DNA of 64,000 nt, from contig NW_024468917.1 of assembly GCF_011745365.1 (NCBI RefSeq), positions 1,736,001 to 1,800,000 of the forward strand, in the 5' to 3' direction. The position numbers were made by a program, and so were the translations under genes. This document shows positions 45,910-56,586 of the stretch, in pieces (position 1 is the first letter of the stretch; every line of letters begins with the position of its first letter). The notes beneath the pieces are model-generated. The model made no database searches and had not been told where the DNA came from. It saw only the letters and a program-made list of their open reading frames with translations. Source of the DNA: Cryphonectria parasitica EP155 (Eukaryota > Ascomycota > Sordariomycetes > Diaporthales > Cryphonectriaceae).

Positions 45910-47676
45910 CTAGGTTTTGGTATAGGGAGGAAAAGTAGAGGTGCGGGCGGGAGGGGGCAGGTTGTAGAGAAGTTGTTTGAATTTTTTTTTTTTTTTTTTT
46001 TTTTTGCCAAGGAAGGAAATGGTATAGTGATCAGTTGGAGAAGTCTTTATATATAGTAGCAGCGAGGGTGCACAGGCCATCTGCGCACAAGACTGGCCCT
46101 CGCACAATTCGTCGCAGTAAGCAAAAAATGGTATTTGCAACACTTTGTCAGGCGGCTGGCCGGATTCATCAGATCGGGCTAGGTTTCCTCCAATATCAGA
46201 TCCGTGTCAGGGTTTCTTAACATCCTTGACTGTGATGGAGATCGAATCGATCATAATAAGGTCTTTTTGATGATCTCGACCTATGGAGGCGTGCATCGAA
46301 AGGCGGCAGGCGCTGGCTCAGCTTTGGCAGTTGGGCTCTCGCCTCGCCTAGTTTCAGAGACTGTCTAATGTCGCCAATGCGCTCTGCATGCTCTGTGCGT
46401 TGAGGAAACGTGTTAAGCACCAATAGTCAAGATGATGATGATCAAGCTCGTTGTCCTGGATCCATAAAATTTGTCGCGTGCTCAATACCCGCCACAATAT
46501 GCCTGATGCTGTCTTGTACTGGTGCAAAGATCAGGGTTTCAACAGCATAGCCTTGATTCGAATGAGGTTCTCATCGGTAATCTACCTACTTGCGTTCTTA
46601 AGTAGGTACTACACAATGTGCTTGACAGTGCGGATCGTAACGACCTTATAATTCGGACAGGTTGGCAGCCCCGTTCCCAAAACTTGCATATAGCACGGAA
46701 TGGCCGAAGGCGCGGCTCTCGACCTCGAAAAGTTTGTGCCCCTTGAATTAGCCCGCTAGAGCCGTGGTCCACATCGCCGCCGATATTATGACGAGCCTCA
46801 ACTCGCGTCGACACTTGATAGCACGTCGGAAAAGGCTCATCGAAAACATCAACCGATCGACTCTTTACGCTTATACAAATCGTCAATACTATAGCCATAC
46901 TTTTCCAACTTCGATTTGATGGCTATCCCTACAAGAGATAGGAACATATATCCGACCTTCTCTCCCAATATTACGTGCGTGGCTTTGCCTACCTGTACCG
47001 CAAGTCAACAGACAATGTAGAGCTGCAAGAGCGTCCGGACATTTCGGGCGGCTACCTACGAAGTATCCAATCTCTTCTTCCACATTATATAACCTACTCC
47101 CCTGTAAATTAAGTAAGCAGTGAACCAGAACTAGGGCGCTGTCGCCCTCGAAAGAAAAAAGAAGGGACGAACAGCCGCCGAAGCAATGGGCAAGGGCTCG
47201 TGCAACCCAAGCGTGCCTGTACAGATGAGGACAGCAAACTAAGGCCACACGGGCACAAGAACAGGGTGAAAAACCTGTCTTAGACCTGTCCAAAGGATTC
47301 AAAATTGAAAAGAAGAGAAAAGGATGCTTGATTGTTGCCTATAGCTAAAGAATTTGAAAAGTGGGTGGTATCCTTTATATGTGTGAGGACCCTTGACCCA
47401 CTGTACTCCATGTCCTACGGACTGCCACCCTGGCCACCACGACAGCAGATATTATAACAATGCTATAGAATATAGTAGTGGAATTCGTATATTTTATTTG
47501 GAAAGCAATATATACTAAATTAGTATTAATGGAAATAGAGAATTGTTTCCAATAGTGCTTACAATGCAATTACATTAGCATAATCCCGACTTTCGGAGAT
47601 AAAATTATAGACTTACTCATTTTTCAACCTTTGACATTAGTATATAATTAATTCAGTTTCCGTAAACATATACAAA
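45910..47676. other. AT-rich and mixed DNA, no intact gene
   Basis: It holds a T run of about 24 bases at about 45982-46005. Fragmented frames at 46.1-47.3 kb on both strands carry no recognisable motif. From about 47440 the sequence is strongly AT-rich up to the tRNA. Confidence 0.45.
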
Positions 47677-47771
47677 ACCGTCGTGGCACAATTGGTTTAG
47701 CGCGCTCGGCTTTTATCGTATAAATACGTATTTAAACCGAGAGGTTCGGGGTTCGAGCCCCCGCGATGGTG
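47677..47771 (+). tRNA. tRNA-Lys(UUU): tRNA-Lys (anticodon UUU) with a 20-nt intron
   Basis: A full cloverleaf can be drawn. The acceptor stem is ACCGTCG (47677-47683) with CGATGGT (47764-47770) and discriminator G 47771. The D arm is GCAC/GCGC with loop AATTGGTTTA. The anticodon stem is CTCGG (47705-47709) with CCGAG (47737-47741). The loop is C-T-TTT-A followed, after a 20-nt intron (47716-47735) at the canonical 37/38 position, by A. The variable loop is AGGTT. The T arm is CGGGG-TTCGAGC-CCCCG. A-box TGGCACAATTG and B-box GGTTCGAGCC match Pol III promoter consensus, and a T run follows directly. The anticodon arm and T arm closely resemble yeast tRNA-Lys(UUU), which also has an intron. One A-C mismatch sits in the D stem. 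Confidence 0.88.
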
Positions 47772-48599
47772 TTTTTTTTATATTCAAGTCTTATGATTGT
47801 ATATTGTTTGTTTTTGAATTTTCCCCTCTAATTTTGTAGTAGTATCTCTAGGTATTTTACCGTTTTTCTTGTTTTCTCTATTCATGTTTTATTCTGCGTA
47901 AAGGTTTCTCCTTTTGTATAACTAGTATATCTCATTTCAATAGTAGCGCAGAAGCGAAACTTGATCCAAGGTCTACCAGTAAAAGTACCACCTTATAAAA
48001 AGCCACTGGCGACTTGATATACAGTAACAGAGAAATATACACGTTTCGCGAGATTATCGTTTCAGAACAGTAATAACGTCAGCAGCAGAGGGTGACAGCA
48101 AGTAAAAGTGGAGGTCATTTAAAATCGACTAGAGAAAGCCTCAGTTACAAACTGATTAAAACCCTAGGTTACTAAGCAGTCAAAATACCAGCAGCCACAT
48201 AACTATTAAGCTAATAATTTATTGATATAGTTTAGAAGCTATCTCAATCTATGTAATGAACTCAGAGGAGAAGCTTGTATTATATTGTAGGCCTAATTAT
48301 CTCCGAACACCTCCCCACAGAAGCCATGGCCGAGCAGGCCCATGTCCATAACCTACTGTCATTCAACATTTGGTACCACATCGGGAGTCGCAAATAGCTG
48401 TGGAGGACTGTAGACTTGGGACGCATCGTGGCAATGAGAAGCCGTATTAATCTATATATCTTGGGTTGAGGCTAATCAATGGGCGTGTACCGTCCTGGTC
48501 GCTTATCGTGGCTAGCTTGACGAACGTGGGCCACACAAAAGTGAGTGTGCGTGACCTGTGGACAAGCACGCCTGACAAAGATTGAGTGGCTCGTCGAAC
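47772..48599. other. AT-rich DNA, no gene seen
   Basis: The tRNA terminator T run, then about 800 bases of AT-rich sequence with no coding frame. Confidence 0.55.
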
Positions 48600-49917
48600 A
48601 GCTGGCGAACATCATGAAATTGTCATCATGATGGCGTTAGACGTCAGGGTGGGTTGCCAGGTTGTAGAACAGGCAGGAGAGGGTTGCGATGACCATGAGC
48701 TCCTGCGCCAACCTGGGCGTGCCCAGCCTGCACCTACCCTACCCCTAGGGATCATTGTAATGCTGGAGCATCGACTTGTGCCTGCGTTGCATTTTGTCAG
48801 CTCCTGGTCATAGGCGAGTCCCAGTGAGTCACTGACCCCACTAGCGTGGCCAGAAGCACCCCCAAATAGCCTCAGCCAACTGGTTGGTTTTACTTATCCT
48901 CTGTAGCACAACCCAATCTACTGCTATTCCAAAGTCCCTTCCTCGGGATGAACGACTCTATGGACTCGCAGGTGGACATGATGGTGGCCATCTCTCTGTT
49001 CTGGTCCCCTAACCCCTTCGTAGGGTTTTTGTGCTTATCAACAGGTTCGGCGTAAACTCCCTGCCCGTGGTGTTGTTGATGATGCTGTCAGGCATGCGAG
49101 GATGAGCCAGGTCGGAGATTCGAGTGCGACCGTGCAGGGCCGAAAACTCGGCGTGCGGAAAGATGCAGCACTATGTCCTCGATTGCCGGCGTTCGCTAGT
49201 ATTAGTCCTCAGGGCATACCGACTCTGACGCGTCGCACGTTCCTGGATAGCTGATAGTCGTATGACCACAGCCGGCCTGAGCCTTTGATACTCGAGTATA
49301 ATCTCTTTTTGCTTTTTTGCCCAGGTCTCAGCTAGCCGTTGCTATCCTTCGATTTCGTCACTGGGTAATTTAGGTAGTAGTAGCACACGTATACACAACT
49401 GTAGATAGCTTCAGCTTAGCTCAGTGCGCCTTATACCTTGTAGGAATGCCCTTCATTGGACAGGACTTTGGTCTCTGCGAGATCGCCGCTACCCGGATGC
49501 GGGCAGGAGGACTACCAAAGAAACATACATCTGGATCATGCCGCCGTGTGTAGAGCAGGGAGGCCAGGTTGAGCCACTGCTGGTGAGTATGGATGACGTG
49601 CACGCCCTCTGGGTATGTCTTCATTGAGCTGCTGGTGATGACGTGAAACTCGAGCAGGCCCTCTAATGTTGAATGCGCGTATAAATCCGTTGAGGCTCTG
49701 GACATCGAGCTCGGGCTTGGTGATCCACATGCTTAGGGAGAAGACATGGTCTGCGTCGAGGTGTCCGGCAGCATGTTGCTCCAGAAGATCCTTGGCGGTG
49801 AGGTAGATCGTGGCCATGCCAGAGATTGTTTTGCCGACACCCATGTCGGCGCTGTTGATGTAGCAACGGACTGGACCATATTTACAATACTTGTAACAGT
49901 TGAAGGCATCTATGCGT
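48600..49917 (-). pseudogene. Decayed SNF2-type DNA helicase/ATPase
   Basis: Reading leftwards from an acceptor-like CGCATAG near 49911, the frame gives INSADMGVGKTISGMATIYL (about 49803-49862). That is a Walker A motif of the DxGxGKT form used by SNF2/Rad-type superfamily-2 helicases. After about 35 more residues coding sense is lost to another frame (around 49740). Sense reappears downstream in other frames: SSSMKTYPEGVHVIH (about 49600), FPHAEFSALHGRTRISDLAH and NTTGREFTPNLLISTKTL (about 49030-49165), and MATIMSTCESIESFIPRKG (about 48940-48995). The pieces lie in the correct N-to-C order but in shifted frames with stops, so the gene is inactive. The exact 3' limit is uncertain. Confidence 0.5.
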
Positions 49918-50082
49918 AGGGTTATTAGCAGGGGAGATTGATTTGGTTGCCAATAATAGAGAGAGAAGAAAAAAAAAGGGGGGGGGGGGTGGGAGGTTGG
50001 ATGTGTAGGTATAAACATGCTCGGCTTGAGCTAATTCCTCCCTTGAAAGTTTTTCCCAGAAAGAAAAACATCCTCTTCCAAC

Positions 50083-50437
50083 ATGAACTCCATTTCCAAG
50101 AAAAGATCCGCATCCGGGGCGAATGAGCCGCACGTATTTGGCATCAAGAAGGCCAAGCATGCATTGTTGGGTTCTGAATATGATGACACCGGGATGAGCG
50201 TTCCACAATCCGGCTATGAACGAGCTGTGGGACGACTTCCAAGGTTGGCTGAGAAATTGGATGTGCTCGCGTACGGGAGAGAGCACCTAGCTGAATTTTC
50301 GGGAGCTATCGACGTACGTATTCTCGTCCCAATCTTGAGCTCTTCATAATTTCTTATAGTAGGCTATCTTGCTTCTTCTATAGTACTACTTTAGGTTCGT
50401 AAAGCTCAAGGTCGATAATTATAGCACCATCATCTAA
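50083..50437 (+). CDS. Possible small basic protein, 94 aa, 1 intron
   Basis: The ATG at 50083 in CAACATG context opens NSISKKRSASGANEPHVF, a basic Ser-rich start with an NLS-like KKR, then IKKAKHALLGSEYDDTGMS and ERAVGRLPRLAEKLDVLAYG. A GTACGT donor at 50314 and a CTATAG acceptor ending at 50383 join it in phase 0 to YYFRFVKLKVDNYSTII and a stop at 50437. The central part is the copy B repeat shared with 45.3 kb, where the frame is broken. It may be a live small gene of a repeat family or a truncated remnant. No family was recognised. Confidence 0.33.
50208..50292 (+). repeat. Copy B of a diverged inverted repeat (partner at 45.3 kb)
   Basis: 50208-50238 is a 31-base match with one mismatch to the reverse complement of 45329-45359, with weaker similarity following. 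It overlaps the possible small coding sequence. Confidence 0.7.
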
Positions 50438-50823
50438 TATACCCGATGAAAGTCCAACAAGATCCGTAGGCCTGTCGTTTACCGTCTCTAAAAGTGAAGA
50501 CCTGGGAAGTAGACCATCCGCAGCACGCACCAGAGAATCCCAGAACAAGTAAAGCAGAGAATATTTGGTAATCTGCCAGTCCCTCCAACAAAAAAGATTG
50601 GCAATGAGTCCATGCCTGCGAGCTGGTTGTGGGGAATAAGTATTCCTCGCTTCTTCCCAAGTCTCTTGACCACGGGACTCTTCCCTGGCCCTGGTAAGTC
50701 CCGCGGTGTTCACTGTCTGAAGGGGTGTGTCTCCCCTCTCTGGTGGCCCAACCACTCATGGTGGGCTGTGATTGAGCTTCTCTTTACGTAGTCGGTCCAT
50801 TGTAGATGGAACCGCCATGCCCT
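50438..50823 (-). other. Possible decayed coding DNA
   Basis: On the minus strand, neighbouring frames each look partly coding (for example DSLPIFFVGGTGRLPNILCF and ILWCVLRMVYFPG at about 50488-50640), but no single frame spans the region and no family is recognised. It is probably a gene relic. Confidence 0.25.
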
Positions 50824-51207
50824 CTACTCCCCCACTTTGGCGCCAGCAGCGTGCTTCTCCTTGGCGAGCCCGCCGAGCTTATCCACCGCGGCCTTTAGGC
50901 TCCTCACGTCCGCGCCGCGTATAAGCGGCTGGCCGTTCACACCAACCTGCTTCCCGTTCTTGAAGAACATGAAAGTGGGCATGGCCGAGACCCCGTACTG
51001 CGCGGCCGTCTGCCTGTTGTGGTCGACGTTGACCTTGGCGAAGGCGAGGTAGCCAGGGACAGAGGATGCCTTTGCGAACTGCTCGTAAAGCGGCGCGATC
51101 TGCTTGCACGGACCGCACCAGTCGGCGTAGAAGTCGGCGACGACGTACATGGTCGTGTCGAGGAGGGATTGGAAGTCGGAGTGGGATGCGACGTGTTGGA
51201 CGGCCAT
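50824..51207 (-). CDS. Thioredoxin, 127 aa
   Basis: Small cytosolic disulfide reductase reduced by thioredoxin reductase and NADPH. A single 128-codon exon. The thioredoxin fold is plain: VVADFYADWCGPCKQIAPLYEQF with the redox pair Cys31-Cys34, then KVNVDHNRQTAAQYGVSAMPTFMFF with the cis-proline Pro77, then GKQVGVNGQPLIRGAD. Length is slightly above a bare thioredoxin because of a Lys/Ala-rich C-terminal tail. There is no presequence or signal peptide from this ATG, which directly precedes the fold and has good context (GCCATGG). It is divergently oriented to the SDR gene. Whether it is the housekeeping thioredoxin or a paralogue cannot be told. Confidence 0.93.
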   Translation of the reverse strand: MAVQHVASHSDFQSLLDTTMYVVADFYADWCGPCKQIAPLYEQFAKASSVPGYLAFAKVNVDHNRQTAAQYGVSAMPTFMFFKNGKQVGVNGQPLIRGADVRSLKAAVDKLGGLAKEKHAAGAKVGE

Positions 51208-52134
51208 GGCTGCGACTCGGAGGAGGGTAGGGGAACGGTTGTTTGAGGTTGCGTCTGGGATGCGCTGAAGGGTTTGCTTCTGGAGGAGGGTGTGTCGCTC
51301 TTGTTTGATACGTGGGCCAGCGATGATCTTGTGGTGTGGTGATATGCAGGTGAATAGTCTCTCTTTGCAGATTGCACAAATGCTGGTGTTTGGTGTCTCT
51401 ATTCAAAGTTCAAGGTGGGCTTCTTAGATCTTATCATCAACAACCCTGGCCCCGCCTGGCACATGAGGGACCATTTGTCATGCGGGGTCTGGCAACCCCT
51501 GCAACCAATGCAAACCAGGGGTTTCTCGAAGCTGCCATCAGCATTACTAGGATGCTGACCAAAATCCCCCGCCAAACCAAACCGCCAAATGCTCGACATA
51601 ATCAGTCTTGTCTGGCCCCAAATCGTGATATTTTGAGCTATACACATTTTACAAAGTATCGCTGGTTCGAGATATGGGCTGTCTGACCGTGATCGGAGTC
51701 CAGCTGGACCAAACGGTAGATCACTCAGCAATGTCTCAGGCCCCATAAACATCTCAACCTGCTCCTCTGATCTCAATATGCACAAAAGCTTCAAGCCCGG
51801 TCTTTACCTGCATAAATCCGACGAATGTGTTCCCACGCCTCCAGGTGGCAGGCAGCCTGGGGAATCCAATGCAGCTAGCGTTTATGTCCGCGTCTTTCCT
51901 CCGCGGCTGTCGAGAAGTATGAGCGTCAATGGCTGGTGAGCAACATCGACATTCGACTCTGCTGGACCGTCATATTTGGTCATAAGTATAAATGGATCAG
52001 TTCGACTTGTTCTCTTGAGCGCTGACTTACACACGAAACCAAGCTTTATAACTCTTTCCTCTCCGCTGACTTCTTGCTCCTTCATACATCTCGCGCAATA
52101 GCAGCAAGCACTACCACAATCAACTCGTCTGATC
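51208..52134. other. Divergent promoter region between thioredoxin and SDR
   Basis: About 930 bases with no supported gene. It should hold both promoters. Confidence 0.55.
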
Positions 52135-53178
52135 ATGTCTGGAAGATACGCCGAGGTTCACAGGCCCGAAGTCCGCGCCGGCCCAGGCGACGCTCGACCA
52201 ACTGGCCTACAGATTCTGCAAGATGAGAACCGATTCGACGGGTCTCTCAATGACAAAGTCGTGGTCGTCACGGGCTGCTCCGCAGGCCTTGGCATCCCAA
52301 CGGTCGAAGCTCTTGTGGCAGCTGGTGCAACTGTCTACGGCGGGGCCAGAGCAGCCAGCATGCACCGTGCTAAGGAGGCACTGGCTTCCATCCTGAACGA
52401 CCCTGAGACGCGAGACAGACTTCATCTGCTAGACGTCGACCTCACGAGTCTTGCAAGCGTTAAAACGTTCGCAGAGGAGATCAAGAGGCGGGAGCAAAAG
52501 GTCAACATCCTGATCAACAACGCTGGGGTGATGGCCGTCCCCACTCGCGAGGTCACCCAGGACGGATTCGAGTTGCAGCTCGGCACGAACCATCTTGCCC
52601 ACTTCTACCTCTTTCAGTGCCTCAAGAGTCTCCTGTTGGCTGGTGCCGAGGGCTCTCCTGACTTCGCCAGCCGGGTCGTGAATGTCAGCAGCTCAGGCCA
52701 CAGGGCCAGCACTGTCCGGTTCGACGACATCAACCTCGAAGGCGATGGGAGTTATAACCCCTACGTCGCCTATGGCAACTCCAAGACGGCTAACATCTGG
52801 ATGGCTAACCATATCGAGCGGCTTTATGCCGGCAAGGGTGTACACGGCTACAGCCTCATGCCCGGTGGGATTTTTACGGGCTTGCAAAAGCACGTGCAGG
52901 AGCAGATGGAGGCGGCGAAGCAGGACAGGGCCTCCATGAACTTCACCAAATCTCCTGACCAGGGATGCGCCACGACCATCTGGGCAGCCACGGCCAGGGA
53001 GCTCGAGGGGAAGGGTGGTGTGTATTGTGAGGACTGCGCGGTCGCCGGCCCAGTGCCAGTGGACCCTCCCAACCCAGCTCTGGCTCTTGGATACGCGGGG
53101 TGGGCATTTGACCAGGAGGGCGAGGAGAGACTGTGGAAGGTCAGCCTGGAAATGGTCGGCCTGAAAGAGGACGAGTAG
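52135..53178 (+). CDS. Short-chain dehydrogenase/reductase, 347 aa
   Basis: NAD(P)-dependent oxidoreductase of the classical SDR superfamily, in the retinol-dehydrogenase/WWOX-like subgroup common in fungi. A single exon. Features: cofactor motif VVVTGCSAGLGIP (TGxxxGxG, residues 46-53), LDVDLTSLASV (adenine-binding Asp), NILINNAGVM (NNAG at 128-131), NHLAHFYL, VVNVSSSGH (catalytic Ser about 187), and YGNSKTAN giving Tyr213 and Lys217. PGGIFTGLQ follows at the usual place. The N-terminal 35 residues precede the Rossmann fold as a short extension. Cytosolic; no membrane anchor is obvious. The substrate is unknown. The start is the first ATG, 40 bases after a likely short leader. Confidence 0.92.
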   Translation: MSGRYAEVHRPEVRAGPGDARPTGLQILQDENRFDGSLNDKVVVVTGCSAGLGIPTVEALVAAGATVYGGARAASMHRAKEALASILNDPETRDRLHLLDVDLTSLASVKTFAEEIKRREQKVNILINNAGVMAVPTREVTQDGFELQLGTNHLAHFYLFQCLKSLLLAGAEGSPDFASRVVNVSSSGHRASTVRFDDINLEGDGSYNPYVAYGNSKTANIWMANHIERLYAGKGVHGYSLMPGGIFTGLQKHVQEQMEAAKQDRASMNFTKSPDQGCATTIWAATARELEGKGGVYCEDCAVAGPVPVDPPNPALALGYAGWAFDQEGEERLWKVSLEMVGLKEDE

Positions 53179-54634
53179 GAGTGGGCACGTGGCTTAAAGT
53201 TGAGGCTCGCAGCAACAGCTAGTCTGCTGGTGGGGCTCTTATGTCTCTGGTCTCATCTCGGATGTTTGGAAAATCTGGGCATGTGTCGTAAGTTTATCCA
53301 ATTAACTCTCATGAGGCGCAGGATCTTCGAACAGCCCTGCGTATGGTTGATAGGAGGAGAAATGCTCCCAAGTTTTCGATTTCAATCAACGGAGGAGAAC
53401 CTCCACAAGTTTCGTCTCGCGCTTGAGGAGGACACATCTCTGAAGAAACAATCTCTTTCTTTGGTTTTTGGTGAATGATCTCCTGAAGATCTTCCTGAAA
53501 AGCTTTTTTTGTTTTCTTTCTTCAGATGACGTCTTTGCCAGAATCTGAAGACCGCGGTGGAACTCTTTGACTCAAAGGGACAAGACTTGCTGCAAAAGAC
53601 TGCGGCCGTTGACCGAACATTTCAGCGGCAAGACGTCATGGGCCTTTATCAAGAGCGCTATTTCGGCGGACTGCCGAGACCCAGCGCATCGCGGCCCCGG
53701 GTGGATCGGATCCTCGCAGAGCCGCATTTCCCGCGGCGACCCAAATAGAGACTGAACGTATGGAATTCGCCCCGAATGCCACGTACACTTCACCCTCTCA
53801 TGCATCTCTCTCCTTTCCCACCGTCCTCTCCCTTCTATGAGCCTGCTGATTAGGGCCGATTGGGCATAGTCTAGCTCGGTCGGCCTGGCCCGATATACCT
53901 CCGCCAGAGGCTCAAACGTGCGCTGTGCTTCAGTATGGCAGAGGCTCAAAAGGGGACAAGAGGCGTTTGTATGAGGAGATGGTTACCTGCCTCGTCACGT
54001 TAGGTGCATGCCAAGGCGTTGGATATCGTATCTGCAGAGAGGAGAGAGAGGTGCACGAGCAAAGTTGGGTGGAAAGATGATAACCCATGGTCAGAAAGGT
54101 TTGGCATTCCGGGTAACGTTCCGCCTCGCCCGAAAAATAATAACAAGAAAAATCATCTCATTCACTGACTCGAAATTTTAGATCAGGTTTTCTACTGACC
54201 AAATCTCCCTGCCAATTGACAGATTATGACGTTCTTCCAGATACTTTGATGTGGAAAAACCAAAAATTCTCTCTTATGGACCCAGACCGAGGAAATTCTT
54301 CGGCCTATTGTGGAATTTGCTCACGGGCCTGATGGGCTGAGGAGAGATTCCCGTCGCGTCGCGATGCAACGTGAATCCATAGTTCCCAAATACGATCGGA
54401 CCTGGAGACACAGGAGAAGGCGAGATGTAAACCGGGGACATCACGTAATGTTTCCTTTTGCCCCTCCGTGGACGTGGTAAATCGTGTAAATATGGAGTAC
54501 ACGCCGTCCTGTAGTCTCTCCGGGTTTTCTTGTCCCTCTCCTCTGGTCACTTTTGTGTGTTACCTACCCACCCTTTCTTTCCATCCCTCTCCTTTCTGCT
54601 TCTGCTGCTTAATGTAGAAGCGTGTCGCACCGTC
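53179..54634. other. Intergenic, no gene seen
   Basis: Nearly 1.5 kb with only short frames. The last 100 bases before 54635 are C/T-rich leader. Confidence 0.5.
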
Positions 54635-56586
54635 ATGACATCCTACTTCCCTTCCTTTTCAGCGCCTCCGTCCAGACCGGGTTCTCTGGCCGCGTCAAGA
54701 CCCAACTCCTATTATGCACCATCCTACCGCGGCACTGCGTCGAGACCAGGCAGCCCGGGGCTGTCCAGCCCCTACACATCTCGCCCTGGTACTTCGAGGG
54801 GACCTTCTCGTCGGGCTTCACTGTCGAGACCTAGCAGTGCCATAATTGATGAGACGGACGAGACGACGCCCGATATCCTTTCTATTGCGGGCCACGAGAA
54901 TGAAGTCAAGCGGGACGAAAAGGGGTTCCCGCTCCTGGGCCGCATTGTAGGAGGAAAGTTTGTGGATCTACAAAACGAGTCTATAGATCCCAACTGTGGT
55001 CCAATCACAACAGTCGACATCGATATGCCGCTGACCCTGACCGAGGCCGTCACTCACAACGACAAGGAATACCTCGTGCTCAACTTCGCGACCGGGGACA
55101 AGGAGAACCCCTACGAGTGGAGCAAGTGGAAGAAGACGATGGTGTCGACGATGCTCAACCTCATGACGCTCTTCATCGGCCTCGCGACGACGGCGTACAG
55201 CTCCGGCATCTCGAGCATGGTGGAGGACCTGCACGCGACCTCGGAGCAGGGCCAGCTCGGCCTCTTCACCTTCAACATCGCCTGCGCCATCGCGCCCATG
55301 GTCCTGGCCCCCTTCTGCGAGCTGGTCGGGCGCAAGGTCATCTACGCAGGGGCCTTTTTTTGCTTCAGTATCCTGTTCATCGGCCTCGCGCTGGCCCGCG
55401 ACATCGGCACCGTGATCGGCCTGCGGCTGCTCTTGGGCCTCTTTGGCTGCGTGGGCACGATCCTGGTGGGCGGCACCTTTGACGACATGTACGTGCCCCA
55501 CGAGCGGTCCCGCCCCATGGCCATGTTCTCGTGGGTCGCCATCTTCGGCACCGTCGCCGCGCCCATCTACGCCGGCTTCATCGACCAGTCCATCGGCTGG
55601 CGGTGGATCGAGGGCATCCAGGGCCTGGCCAACGTGCCGCTCCTGGTCTGCATCTTTGTGTTCTTCCCCGAGACGCGCGGCGGCGTCGCCCTGCACAGGC
55701 GGGCGGCGGCGCTGCGCAAGGCGACAGGGGACGAGCGCTTCGTGGCCGAGGGCGACATCTACACGCCCGACATCAAGAGCATGCTCCGCGCCTCGTCCGT
55801 CAAGGCCATCCACATGCTCGCCACCGAGCCCGTCGTGCTGGCCTTTGGCCTGTGGATCGCCTTTTGCTGGGGCGTGACTTTTCTGTTCCTGTCTGTCATC
55901 TCCATTACTTTTGCCGACAAGCGCGGCTGGTCGACGGGCATGGCCGGCCTGCCTTATATCGCGCTGGCCCTGGGCACCACGCTGGCCTGGCTCGCCCACC
56001 ACCTGCAGATGCGCAAGTACGATCGCCTTATTGCCGATCCCAATGCCAAGGTCACGCCAGAGGCCCGTCTCTACGGCGCCATGTTCGGGGCCATCTGGCT
56101 GCCCATCGGCCTGTTCATCTACAGCTTCACGCAGTACGCTTTTCTCATCTGGGTGGGGCCGTGTGTCGGCCTGGTCCTGATCGCGTTTGGCATCTACTTT
56201 GTGTTTGAGAGCACCTATAGCTACACGGCCGACTGCTACGGTGAGAGCGCCAGCAGCGCCATTGCCGGCCAGGGGTTGATGAGGAACACTCTGGGTGCAG
56301 TGACGCCTCTGTTTGCGACGCAGTTCTTTGTGAATGTTGGGTAAGTTATTTTTTTGATGATATTTTGATTACATTACGTTATTTTCCTTCATCCCTCCCC
56401 CTCCTGTTCGTCCATGTGAAGAGGAGGCTATTTTATGCTGACTTTGTTTCTGCTTTGTCCAGGTCCCAATATGCAGGTCTGATCCTCGCGTTGTTCGGAA
56501 CGGCGTTGAGTCTGATCCCGTTTGTCTTTATGAAGTGGGGACCAAAGTTGAGAGCGAGGAGCAAGCTTGCCAAGGTGTACGATTAA
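54635..56586 (+). CDS. MFS multidrug transporter (DHA1 type), 609 aa, 1 intron
   Basis: Proton-antiport exporter of the 12-helix drug:H+ antiporter-1 family. Exon 1 is 54635-56340, the phase-2 intron is 56341-56462, and exon 2 is 56463-56586. The N-terminal cytosolic region (about 160 residues) is Ser/Arg/Pro-rich with repeated SRPG-like units (ASRPGSPG, SRPGTSRG). The family entry follows: NPYEWSKWKKTMVSTMLNLMT, then YSSGISSMVEDL, PFCELVGRKVIYAG, the loop after helix 4, and FFPETRGGVALHRRAA before the central loop. SYTADCYGESASSAIAGQGLMRN and the spliced VGSQYAGLILALFGTALSLIP are the conserved C-terminal half. The likely role is efflux of toxic compounds; a polyamine or other natural substrate is possible. 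I chose the ATG at 54635 because codons upstream read as T/C-rich leader. Confidence 0.9.

Noticed and set aside
54968..56002. 344-codon minus-strand frame opposite the MFS drug transporter
   Set aside because: Shadow frame of a GC-rich gene; the sense strand encodes the full MFS protein.
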